This document shows positions 56,300 to 64,000 of a DNA stretch of 64,000 bases, in pieces. How positions within the stretch are numbered: position 1 is the first letter of the stretch; each line of letters begins with the position of its first letter. A program made the position numbers and the translations under genes. Under the pieces are notes generated by a model that saw only the letters and a program-made list of their open reading frames with translations, was not told the DNA's origin and did not search any database. Source of the DNA: Psychrobacter sp. JB385 (GTDB lineage: Bacteria > Pseudomonadota > Gammaproteobacteria > Pseudomonadales > Moraxellaceae); the NCBI RefSeq assembly GCF_900163785.1, contig NZ_FUKN01000005.1:62001-126000 (forward strand), in the 5' to 3' direction.

Positions 56300-57523
56300 C
56301 TAGCGGGCGAGATAGTCGGTCATCTCTTCTACGCCATGCAAGGTCATGGGATACATTTTATTATCGAACAGTTTTTTTATTTCGATGATGGTTTGGGTAT
56401 ATTGCCAATAACTTGGCGTCTCAGGATTGAGCCACGCCACTTTATCAAAATGATCAAGTACACGCTTTAGCCAGACGATACCTGCTTCATGATTCATATA
56501 CTCAACGCTACCGCCCACCGTCATCAGCTCATAAGGCGACATTGAAGCATCCCCAACGAAGATAATACGATACTCTCGGCCGTATTTATTGAGCAGCTCA
56601 TACGTTGGCATCGGTGCACTATGACGACGATTGTTGTCCTTCCACACATAATCATACAGACAGTTGTGAAAGTAAAAAAACTCTAGGGTTTTAAACTCGT
56701 TTTTTGCCGCAGAAAACAGCTTCTCAAGCGCTTCAACATGGATATCCATACTCCCGCCCACATCAAATAGCATCAATACTTTGACGCGATTACGACGCTC
56801 AGCTTGCATGTGAATATCAAGCACGCCTTTTTTGGCAGTGCGCTTAATGGTTTCGTGAATATCCAATTCATCCGCGCTGCCTGTCCGCGCAAATTGACGC
56901 AGGTTGCGCAGCGCCATTTGAATCTGGCGCGTACCAAGCTGATTGTCATCATCAAGATTGCGATATTTGCGCTGCTCCCACACCTTTGCCGCACTGCGTT
57001 TACGAGATTCACCGCCAACGCGCACGCCTTCTGGATGATCGCCATAAGCACCAAATGGTGAGGTGCCACCTGTACCTACCCACTTACTCCCACCTTGATG
57101 ACGCGCTTTTTGCTCTTTTAGGCGCTCTTCTAATGCTTTCATTAGCTCCTCTAATGAGCCGTATTTTCTTAGTAGTCTGCGCTGCTCTTCGGTTAGGTTT
57201 TTTGGATCTAGCTTTAGATCAAGCCATTCTTTTGGGATGTCTGTCAGCTTAGCCAGCAGCTCATCCATATCAAGACTGTCTACCCCGTCAAAATAATCCG
57301 CCATCGCTCGATCAAATTTATCAAAATGACGCTCGTCTTTGACCATACACAGCCGAATCAGCCGATACATATCCTCACGGCTCGCAAAGGTAGACAATGC
57401 TGAGTTTTCAGGATGGGGCTGCATCATCAGCCCTTTGTCTAAAGCGGCATTGAGATCAAGCAGCTCACGCGTACTGACTGGTACGCCGTAAGTACGTAGG
57501 GTGTAGAATAGTTTGATAAACAT
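56300..57523 (-). CDS. VWA domain protein, CoxE-like partner of a MoxR ATPase
   Basis: 407 aa from ATG 57523; the 36-bp upstream extension begins with TTG and has no ribosome site. An N-terminal helical region (FYTLRTYGVPVSTRELLDLN) leads to a C-terminal von Willebrand A-like domain with a MIDAS-type LMLFDVGGSMDIHVEAL (D-x-G-G-S replaces the usual DxSxS) and a Thr/Asp-poor remainder. With the preceding MoxR gene it forms the AAA/VWA pair known from CoxDE and RavA-ViaA systems, which remodel or activate metalloproteins. Confidence 0.85.
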   Translation of the reverse strand: MFIKLFYTLRTYGVPVSTRELLDLNAALDKGLMMQPHPENSALSTFASREDMYRLIRLCMVKDERHFDKFDRAMADYFDGVDSLDMDELLAKLTDIPKEWLDLKLDPKNLTEEQRRLLRKYGSLEELMKALEERLKEQKARHQGGSKWVGTGGTSPFGAYGDHPEGVRVGGESRKRSAAKVWEQRKYRNLDDDNQLGTRQIQMALRNLRQFARTGSADELDIHETIKRTAKKGVLDIHMQAERRNRVKVLMLFDVGGSMDIHVEALEKLFSAAKNEFKTLEFFYFHNCLYDYVWKDNNRRHSAPMPTYELLNKYGREYRIIFVGDASMSPYELMTVGGSVEYMNHEAGIVWLKRVLDHFDKVAWLNPETPSYWQYTQTIIEIKKLFDNKMYPMTLHGVEEMTDYLAR

Positions 57524-57578
57524 AAGAGTCGCATCACTTATTGGCGAATATGGTGACAAATCAAAAATTTTTTAGGGC

Positions 57579-58439
57579 TTAACGACGCATCATATTGGCA
57601 AAGCGCTGCAACAAGCTCACATCGGCTTCGTTTTTTAGGAGCGCACCATACAACGGTGGAATAGATTTTTCACCGCGCAAGTTTTCTTCTAGCTCTGCTT
57701 GTGCCATATCGTCTGCAAGCAATAACGTTAGCCAATCGACCAATTCTGACGTAGAAGGGGGCTTTTTAAGACCTTGGATATTACGCAGCTTATAAAAGAT
57801 ATCCAATGCGTCATTGACCAGTTTTTCTTGTATATTGGGGAAATGCACCTCAATGATTTGGCGCATGGTTTGCTCTTCTGGGAAATCAATATAATGAAAG
57901 AAACAGCGACGTAAAAAGGCATCTGGCAGCTCTTTTTCATTGTTTGAGGTAATGATGACCACAGGACGCTGCTCAGCCGTAATGGTCTCGCCCGTCTCAT
58001 AAACATAAAATGACATCTTATCGAGCTCATGCAGCAAGTCATTTGGAAACTCAATATCTGCTTTATCGATCTCATCAATGAGTAGTACACTACGCTCAGT
58101 GCTGGTAAAAGCGTCCCACAGTTTGCCGGGCTTGATGTAATTGCCAATCTCATAAACCTTGTCATCGCCCAACTGCGAATCACGCAGACGCGATACCGCA
58201 TCATATTCATATAGACCTTGCTCGGCTTTGGTCGTCGACTTGATGTGCCAAGTAATCAAAGGCATCCCTAAACTCTCAGCCACTTCTTCTGCCAATAACG
58301 TCTTACCCGTACCCGGCTCACCCTTGATAAGTAGAGGTTTTTGTAACGTCATGGCCGCATTCACTGCTAACTGCAAATCATCCGTAGCAATATAACTTTG
58401 CGTACCTGTGAAGCTTTTTTTGGTGTGATCAGTCGTCAT
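57579..58439 (-). CDS. MoxR-type AAA ATPase
   Basis: 286 aa from ATG 58439. Walker A KGEPGTGKTLLAEE, Walker B SVLLIDEIDKAD, sensor 1 PVVIITSNNEKELP and arginine fingers FLRRCFFHY, all intact. It acts with the downstream VWA protein (55 bp away). Its exact client is unknown. Repeat copy D lies ~75 bp upstream. Confidence 0.9.
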   Translation of the reverse strand: MTTDHTKKSFTGTQSYIATDDLQLAVNAAMTLQKPLLIKGEPGTGKTLLAEEVAESLGMPLITWHIKSTTKAEQGLYEYDAVSRLRDSQLGDDKVYEIGNYIKPGKLWDAFTSTERSVLLIDEIDKADIEFPNDLLHELDKMSFYVYETGETITAEQRPVVIITSNNEKELPDAFLRRCFFHYIDFPEEQTMRQIIEVHFPNIQEKLVNDALDIFYKLRNIQGLKKPPSTSELVDWLTLLLADDMAQAELEENLRGEKSIPPLYGALLKNEADVSLLQRFANMMRR

Positions 58440-58512
58440 AATCAAATCTCAGTTATTGTTATATAGTCGATACTGCATAAAATAAATACAAAACATCATA
58501 AGGCGAAGCTTA

Positions 58513-58568
58513 GATAAATTTTTCTTGCTTGCTCTGCTGTTGCAGACAGAGGTGACAACAAATGTATC
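58513..58568. repeat. Dispersed hairpin repeat, copy D
   Basis: 56 bp. Arms GATAAATTT / AAATGTATC (one mismatch). On the minus strand the core has CACCTCTGTCTGCAA and GAGCAAGCAAGAAAAA, matching copies A-C. It is the least complete copy. Confidence 0.7.
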
Positions 58569-58774
58569 CAAATCTCGCTGTCTATTTTTTATATTGAGCT
58601 GACTATAGATTAAAAGATATAAAGTAAATCTGTGGAGAATAAATAATGATTTAGAGTAGCACAGCCCTGTCCATTGCCAAAATACTCGTGCGTTCGCAAT
58701 TATTGTAAATGAAGTCTAATATTGACGGTGATCAGCGGCTCTGTTTTCATCACTCAATAAACATGCTCCCACAA

Positions 58775-58800
58775 AAAAAGACACGATGCGTGTCTTTTTG
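58775..58800. terminator. Terminator downstream of the membrane protein gene
   Basis: Perfect 11-bp stem AAAAAGACACG / CGTGTCTTTTT with a 3-nt loop and flanking A/T runs. Confidence 0.88.
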
Positions 58801-58891
58801 TTTATATCATCAAGCCTTACTTGAGCACTTATGTTGGAACGGTCAATATTTAGCCTACTATATTGATTTATCGCTTATAATCGATATTTGA

Positions 58892-59497
58892 TTATTTATC
58901 TGACGCACTGTCTTTTTTTAAGCTAATATCTGTGTCAGATTTTGCCGTTACAGGCATTGTATCAGTGCTCTTAGGCTGCTCTGTCAAGGTAGCGCCTTCT
59001 GTTAAATAATTGCCTGTGGTCAATTGCATCGTCGCTTGCGTATCTTCTGCCGTACGACTGCGAGCTTTGTCCAAACTGGACTCAAATGCCCCGCGAATCA
59101 GCTGCCAAATAAACCCAACAAATAAGCCCACCACCAGTACTACCAATATCGGCAGCATACTGGTGATTGCGCCAGTGGGGTCTTTCATCATAATGGCATA
59201 AACCACACCAATACTGGCTGGTGCAATCACGCTAGGATCACCAATCGCCGTGCCAGGTGCCAACAATACCGCAAACAGTATCATCCAACTCATACCGCCC
59301 AATGGCTTTGGCAGCATACGAGCGACCAACAACCACAGTACCAACACGATAATGACACCGCCAAGATACGCATACATGGGTAAATCAGCGGGCGGTACGT
59401 CTTTTACCAGCTGTCCCCACCAAATAGCAATTTCGCCGAGAATGTCACTGATGGCTTCTAATGGTAAGCTGTGTACGATATTTTTTAACCAGTCCAT
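58892..59497 (-). CDS. Inner-membrane protein of unknown function
   Basis: 201 aa from ATG 59497; a GTG at 59533 would add 12 residues. Four hydrophobic segments are visible (about residues 40-62, 70-90, 93-112 and 115-140, e.g. YLGGVIIVLVLWLLVARML), then a hydrophilic C-terminal tail of ~65 residues rich in Thr/Glu/Lys. No family recognised. Own transcript between the terminator at 58775 and ycgL. Confidence 0.75.
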   Translation of the reverse strand: MDWLKNIVHSLPLEAISDILGEIAIWWGQLVKDVPPADLPMYAYLGGVIIVLVLWLLVARMLPKPLGGMSWMILFAVLLAPGTAIGDPSVIAPASIGVVYAIMMKDPTGAITSMLPILVVLVVGLFVGFIWQLIRGAFESSLDKARSRTAEDTQATMQLTTGNYLTEGATLTEQPKSTDTMPVTAKSDTDISLKKDSASDK

Positions 59498-59747
59498 GCG
59501 CGTTTTATTACCTGCATTTATAAATGGTGCCACACGTTTTTGCGTTTAGCCATATATGACATACTCTGCTCTACTATCAATAAATACTATCAGTAAATAC
59601 CATTAGTAAAATCGAATATATCACCAGCCTGCACCCTTAATAGAGCGCTAGTTTATCACGACTTTCTACCCAAATGCATGTGACCGTATGTTTCATAGAC
59701 GTTTTAGAACCTACTTTCGAATAGTCTGCTAACGTATGAAAACCCCA

Positions 59748-60068
59748 TTAATCGTAAATGTTGTCTTGTGCTTCTCGCGCCCGAAGCTCTGCTTGGCGAC
59801 GCATCACGTCTTGTGGTGGCATCTGCACAAAATACCCTTGCGACTGTAATTTTGCTACTACTTCTTCTTTGTTCACACGAGCAAGGGACGGACGAGTCGC
59901 CAAATCCAAGTGCATCACAAACTGGCTACGTCCTAGGCTTGCACGAAAATCTTTTGGCAACACACCCAGCCAATCCTTCAGCTCTTCCGTGTCGTCTGGA
60001 TAATCAGGACGCGCAATATAGACGTACATGTCATCGTGTTTGGGGAATTTATAAATATCGCAATGCAT
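59748..60068 (-). CDS. YcgL domain-containing protein
   Basis: 106 aa. It begins MHCDIYKFPKHDDMYVYIA, then VMHLDLATRPSLARVNKEEVVAKLQSQGYFVQMPP, matching the YcgL family common in gammaproteobacteria. The function is unknown. In other species ycgL lies next to rnd; no rnd is visible here. The C-terminal tail (MRRQAELRAREAQDN) is charged. Confidence 0.9.
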   Translation of the reverse strand: MHCDIYKFPKHDDMYVYIARPDYPDDTEELKDWLGVLPKDFRASLGRSQFVMHLDLATRPSLARVNKEEVVAKLQSQGYFVQMPPQDVMRRQAELRAREAQDNIYD

Positions 60069-60322
60069 AAAAATGACCTATCAGAAACTATCGTCATAGG
60101 TTAGCATATTTTGGGCAATGACCAGTAGTTGCTTTCGGTATTTGCACTGCGGCGCATCATACCGAACCCCTTTAAAACGGGCGAGTTACGACGGCATACA
60201 GCATTTACTTGAGAGACAGATTTTGACAAATAATCGGTACAAAAATCAGCGTTTTTTAAAATTATCTATTTTAATGCCACGGATGACTTGTAAAAGCGCT
60301 GTGAACCTTTCATAATAAAAGC

Positions 60323-60678
60323 GTTTTTCAGGAGAGAGTTTGTGGCTCAGTTATACGATAAAAATATCTCGTATCAACCGCATTGGTAATACGATTCATA
60401 TAACGACCCCATGACCACCGAAGGCGCATCTACCCTGCCAATCGCTCAGGTAAAAGGACTGAAAAACACATGTCATTATTGTTTGGTCAAATGTCGCCAA
60501 CCGCGCATAACGTCTACAAACAACAGGCATAACAAATCTGGAGAGTGGTAAGCGCCGACGACGCCTTACCCACCGAAGGGGAGAAAACGCGACATCCGCG
60601 CATTTGGGTTTAAAAAGCTCATACTTCAAAACCGCGATGATGGTTCGTGTTGAAAATCTCAGGTCACAGGACAGATAG
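60323..60678 (+). promoter_or_regulatory. Tandem glycine riboswitch
   Basis: Two glycine aptamers. Aptamer 1 (60323-60467) has a 9-bp P1 GTTTTTCAG/CTGAAAAAC, GGAGAGAG and CACCGAAGGCGC. Aptamer 2 (60535-60678) has ATCTG/CAGAT P1, GGAGAGTGG, CCACCGAAGGGG and CTCAGGTCACAGGACAG. The GAAGG and CTCAGG..GGAC motifs are hallmarks of this class. About 67 nt separate the aptamers, longer than usual. No clear terminator follows, so control may be at translation or an unusual hairpin (AAACAGGCG/CGTCTGTTT). It precedes gcvT. Confidence 0.92.
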
Positions 60679-60856
60679 GGCTTTTGCTTAAACAGGCGTT
60701 CAGCGTCTGTTTGGCTGACGGCTTCATCTTTATTTTCTGTACCACCCTTTGATGTGATACTTGCACCCTGCACTATTGCCTCTCATTACTATGATAATGC
60801 GCATCAGCCACCGTACTTATAATCGAGTACGACTGATGTACACATAAGGATTTGTT

Positions 60857-62044
60857 ATGACCGATATTCAAAACGACAATTCTCAGAACGTTCAAACTCA
60901 GGCACCACAACGCACCCCTCTTTATCAGTCTCACGTCGATAGTGAAGGCAAGATGGTGGATTTTTCTGGTTGGGAACTGCCTATTCATTATGGTTCACAG
61001 ATTGAAGAGCATGACGCTGTCCGTACCGATGCAGGTATGTTTGATGTCTCCCATATGGTTGTCACCGATATCAAAGGCGCGAACACCAAAGCATGGCTAC
61101 AAAAACTACTGGCCAATGACGTCGATAAATTAAAAACGACGGGGAAAGCACTTTATTCTGGCATGCTCAATGAGGAAGGCGGTGTTATCGATGATTTGAT
61201 CGTTTATCTTATGAATGATGATGCGGCTGAATATCGTATTGTTTCAAATGCGGCGACACGTGACAAAGACATGGCGCAGTTTCATAAAGTCGCTGAAGGC
61301 TTTGACCTTACCATCACTGAGCGTCCAGAGCTTGCCATGCTCGCCGTTCAAGGCCCCAATGCCATCGAAAAACTGGCACAAGCCAAACCAAGCTGGGCTG
61401 ATACTTTAGCAGGCCTAAAACCTTTTGTTGGTGCTGACTTAACAGACATCGAAGGCACTGATTGGTTCGTCGCACGTACGGGCTATACAGGCGAAGATGG
61501 CGTCGAAGTCATTATGCATGGCGATGATGCACCAGCATTTTTTGAGCAATTAAAAGCCAATGGCATCAAACCTGCCGGTCTTGGTGCACGTGACACGCTA
61601 CGTATGGAAGCGGGCATGAATTTATACGGTCATGATATGGACGAAACCATCACTCCTTATGAATGCAACATGGGTTGGACGCTTGCGCTAAAAGATGATC
61701 GTGATTTTGTGGGTCGCGCGGCCTTGGTCAGCAAGCGTCAGCAGTCAAAAGACGACAATACCGCGATGAAACAAGTTGGCTTACTACTGACCACTCGCGG
61801 CGTCTTGCGTGAAGGCATGACGGTGACTATCAATCAAGGCACAGAAAACGAGCAAACCGGTATCATCACCAGTGGCACCTTCTCCCCTAGTCTAAAAAAC
61901 TCCATTGCCATTGCTCGTGTGCCTGCCAGCGTATCTGATGACGATAGCGTACAAGTCGATCTACGCGGCAAAGGTAAATTCGTTGATGTACGCGTTCTAA
62001 AGCTGCCGTTTGTTCGTAATGGCAAACAGCAATTTGACTCATAA
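60857..62044 (+). CDS. gcvT: Aminomethyltransferase (glycine cleavage T protein)
   Basis: 395 aa; TAAGGA precedes ATG 60857. T-protein features: [34 protein letters not shown], the folate-binding region [14 protein letters not shown] and [20 protein letters not shown]. It transfers the methylene from aminomethyl-lipoyl GcvH to tetrahydrofolate and releases ammonia. First gene after the glycine riboswitch. Confidence 0.97.
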   Translation: MTDIQNDNSQNVQTQAPQRTPLYQSHVDSEGKMVDFSGWELPIHYGSQIEEHDAVRTDAGMFDVSHMVVTDIKGANTKAWLQKLLANDVDKLKTTGKALYSGMLNEEGGVIDDLIVYLMNDDAAEYRIVSNAATRDKDMAQFHKVAEGFDLTITERPELAMLAVQGPNAIEKLAQAKPSWADTLAGLKPFVGADLTDIEGTDWFVARTGYTGEDGVEVIMHGDDAPAFFEQLKANGIKPAGLGARDTLRMEAGMNLYGHDMDETITPYECNMGWTLALKDDRDFVGRAALVSKRQQSKDDNTAMKQVGLLLTTRGVLREGMTVTINQGTENEQTGIITSGTFSPSLKNSIAIARVPASVSDDDSVQVDLRGKGKFVDVRVLKLPFVRNGKQQFDS

Positions 62045-62127
62045 GCATCATAAACCCTATTATTAGCCTGCATTAGCTAGTGTTCACTATTTTTGTTAAT
62101 TACCCTCTATCATTTAGGAGAGAGACC

Positions 62128-62508
62128 ATGAGCAATATCCCAGCAGAATTGAAGTATATCGCCAGCCACGAATGGCTACGCTTAGAAGACGACGGCACCA
62201 TCACCGTTGGTATCACTGACCATGCACAAGACTTGTTGGGTGATGTGGTGTTTGTTGAATTACCAGAGGTTGGTGACATCATTGCTGTTGATGATGAAAT
62301 CTCAGTGGTTGAATCTGTCAAAGCCGCTTCTGACGTTTATGCGCCCATTTCAGGTGAAGTGGTTGAAATCAATGAAGCCTTAGAAGACGATCCTGAAATC
62401 ATCAACTCTGATCCGTATGGTGCTGGTTGGTTCTTCCGTATTAAGCCTGACAACATCGCTGATTATGAAGCACTAATGACAGCCGATGAGTACGAAAACG
62501 AGCTGTAA
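62128..62508 (+). CDS. gcvH: Glycine cleavage system H protein
   Basis: 126 aa from ATG 62128 with GGAGAGAG upstream. The biotinyl/lipoyl fold is clear: [35 protein letters not shown], and the lipoylated lysine in [18 protein letters not shown]. It shuttles the aminomethyl group between the P, T and L proteins. Confidence 0.97.
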   Translation: MSNIPAELKYIASHEWLRLEDDGTITVGITDHAQDLLGDVVFVELPEVGDIIAVDDEISVVESVKAASDVYAPISGEVVEINEALEDDPEIINSDPYGAGWFFRIKPDNIADYEALMTADEYENEL

Positions 62509-62752
62509 TATCTACTTTATGTGCTGATCTAAGGCGGTACTTATCAAGTATCGCTCTTATGAAGCAGTAAACAGCTCTTGATACGATATTTTACTATGAT
62601 AGATACTGGCGATGGCTGGTATCTATATGTTTTATTTAAAAAGTGATTGTTCAACGTATTACTGTCAATAACTACCCCGCTTATTCGTATTGATCACTTG
62701 TCGCACTATATGATTGCAGATTTGCAGAATTCTTAAGAAGCTGCCATCGATA

Positions 62753-63553
62753 ATGACTCAAGTTAAGCACCCAATCCCCAGTCTGGATCCTAATATGAAC
62801 CCCAATACTGACCATCAAGACAGCATTGCTACGCCTAGCCACACGCCGCAATTACAAGCGTTTCGTGAAGTGGTTGAGTCGCGCCGTTCAGTACGTCGCT
62901 TTACGGACACACCAATACCTGATGACGTATTAGCAGACTGTCTGCGTCTGGCTATGCTAGCGCCAAACTCTAGCAACTTACAGCCGTGGGAGTTTTATGT
63001 TATTGATAGTACTGATAGCCGTAAGCAGGCCGTAAAAAACTGCATGAATCAAAATGCAGCAAAAACATCAGCTCGCCTCATCGCTGTCGTGGCTCGAACC
63101 GATATTTGGCACGATCATGCCAAGCAAATATTGCGTGAATATCCTGATAAACCTGTGCCAAAAAAGGTGAAAGACTACTATACCAAAGTGGTATCGATGG
63201 ATTTTTTACGAGGTCCAGCCAATGTCGTATCTGCCGCAAAATGGGGTGCAACTCAGGTCGTTCGACGCGTAAAAGGCCCGATTAAATCACCTTATTATAC
63301 CTTTGAAGACACCAAAAACTGGGCCACCAACAATACAGCACTGGCAGCGCAAAACCTTATGTTAGCGCTACGTGCACATGGATTTGACAGCTGTGCTATG
63401 GGCGGCTTTGATGAGCCAGCCATGAAGAAGCTATTGGATCTGAGCGACGAGCAACATCTTATTATGATGATTGGTGCTGGTGAGCGTGCCGATAATGGTG
63501 TCTACAATACCCAATTTCGTTTTGATCAAGACCAATTCGTGCACTATGTATAG
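62753..63553 (+). CDS. Nitroreductase family protein
   Basis: 266 aa from ATG 62753 (TAAGAAG upstream). FMN-binding nitroreductase fold: VESRRSVRRFTDTPIPDDVL, LRLAMLAPNSSNLQPWEFYV, and the C-terminal LRAHGFDSCAMGGFDE. Such enzymes reduce nitro- or quinone-type compounds with NAD(P)H. It sits between gcvH and gcvP, an unusual insertion into the gcv operon. Confidence 0.9.
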   Translation: MTQVKHPIPSLDPNMNPNTDHQDSIATPSHTPQLQAFREVVESRRSVRRFTDTPIPDDVLADCLRLAMLAPNSSNLQPWEFYVIDSTDSRKQAVKNCMNQNAAKTSARLIAVVARTDIWHDHAKQILREYPDKPVPKKVKDYYTKVVSMDFLRGPANVVSAAKWGATQVVRRVKGPIKSPYYTFEDTKNWATNNTALAAQNLMLALRAHGFDSCAMGGFDEPAMKKLLDLSDEQHLIMMIGAGERADNGVYNTQFRFDQDQFVHYV

Positions 63554-63611
63554 TGTATGAGACCGTGATTTTTAGTTACTTTATTTATTACTCCCTTAAC
63601 CAAGGACTGTC

Positions 63612-64000
63612 ATGACTATCTCTCAAAACCCTACGTTTGATACCTTTCAAGGATTATTCAACGAAGCTGAATTTGTCTATCGCCACTTAGGCTCAAATGA
63701 CACCAAACAAGCTGATTTGCTAAGCGCGGTTGGCTACAAAGACATGGAAAGCTTCATCAACGACACCGTTCCTGAGCCAGTACGTTTGCACAAAGCATTG
63801 GATCTGCCTGTGGCAATGAGTGAACATGCAGCGCTTGCCAAACTGCGGACGATGGCGGACGACATTACCGTTAATAAGAGCTATATTGGTCAAGGCTACT
63901 CACCTGTACGTATGCCTGCGGTCATTCAGCGCAACGTACTTGAAAATCCAGGTTGGTACACCGCTTATACCCCTTATCAAGCGGAAATCGCTCAAGGTCG
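63612..64000 (+). CDS. gcvP: Glycine dehydrogenase (decarboxylating) P protein, N-terminal part
   Basis: Starts at ATG 63612 and runs off the window end; about 129 residues are visible. The N-terminal domain shows [17 protein letters not shown], the [39 protein letters not shown] type ending (shortened: [16 protein letters not shown]), which is nearly invariant in GcvP. It decarboxylates glycine with PLP and loads the aminomethyl group onto GcvH. Confidence 0.96.
   Translation, partial: [129 protein letters not shown]

Noticed and set aside
58709..58891. 60-codon plus-strand frame upstream of the membrane protein gene
   Set aside because: It crosses the perfect terminator at 58775-58800 and has no ribosome site.
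60396..60773. 125-codon open frame on the minus strand upstream of gcvT
   Set aside because: It lies antisense to the glycine riboswitch, has no ribosome site, and its protein is rich in Arg/Cys without a family; the riboswitch explains the conservation.
1..64000. CRISPR arrays, prophage, insertion sequences, rRNA operons
   Set aside because: No regularly spaced direct repeats, transposase, integrase, phage structural genes or rRNA sequences were seen anywhere in the window.

Overview
The window reads as a chromosomal segment of a moderately AT-rich gammaproteobacterium of the Moraxellaceae, most likely Psychrobacter. This is judged from protein style (ClpB, CarAB, MetK, GcvTHP, RtcBA), the stand-alone RnfB next to Nth, and abundant BCCT/APC transporters. 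The genus is an inference; no 16S gene is present. Most of the window is core or common accessory chromosome, with no phage, no insertion sequence and no CRISPR array. Both ends cut genes: a LysR regulator on the left and gcvP on the right.

Layout. 0-9.4 kb: LysR regulator fragment, RnfB-like ferredoxin, nth, DJ-1/PfpI protein, metK, DUF3144 protein, a Kazal-like lipoprotein, a BCCT osmolyte transporter and a PQQ-type sugar dehydrogenase lipoprotein. 9.5-21.5 kb, mostly minus strand: clpB with a heat-shock-like promoter, an L,D-transpeptidase, an SDR/acyl-CoA ligase pair, topoisomerase IB, a GNAT acetyltransferase, ppnP, prfB with its programmed +1 frameshift, a HAD phosphatase and a gamma-carbonic anhydrase. 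22-34 kb: carAB, greA, a secreted DUF11-like protein, a gene broken by a 7-bp duplication, a radical-SAM/DUF4130 DNA-repair pair and a glycosyltransferase. 34.5-43.9 kb: an amino-acid catabolic block (APC permease, GabT/DavT-like aminotransferase, GabD/DavD-like dehydrogenase, CaiB-type CoA-transferase, glutaryl-CoA dehydrogenase, two IclR regulators). It would convert 5-aminovalerate to glutarate, then glutaryl-CoA and crotonyl-CoA. 44-46.1 kb: a low-GC accessory patch of unknown genes and gene remnants.

46.1-53.3 kb is the most unusual part: an RNA-repair locus. The sigma54 activator RtcR is divergent from rtcB, which has a near-consensus -24/-12 promoter. Between rtcB and rtcA lie two genes I cannot identify, a DIP1984-family gene and two long non-coding stretches. 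The first of these ends in a perfect tRNA/tmRNA-type T-arm, a 7-bp acceptor stem containing G3-U70, discriminator A and an encoded CCA. It is preceded by a 16-codon mini-ORF that runs into a terminator-like hairpin. This looks like a structured tRNA- or tmRNA-like RNA built into an RNA-repair operon and is my main candidate for something undescribed.

53.4-64 kb: a glutamate-synthase-like flavoprotein, a phosphodiester glycosidase lipoprotein, a MoxR/VWA pair, a membrane protein, YcgL, then a tandem glycine riboswitch driving gcvT-gcvH-(nitroreductase)-gcvP.

Across the window there are four copies of a 56-72 bp hairpin repeat with a conserved core. Its outer arms differ in sequence between copies but stay complementary within each copy.
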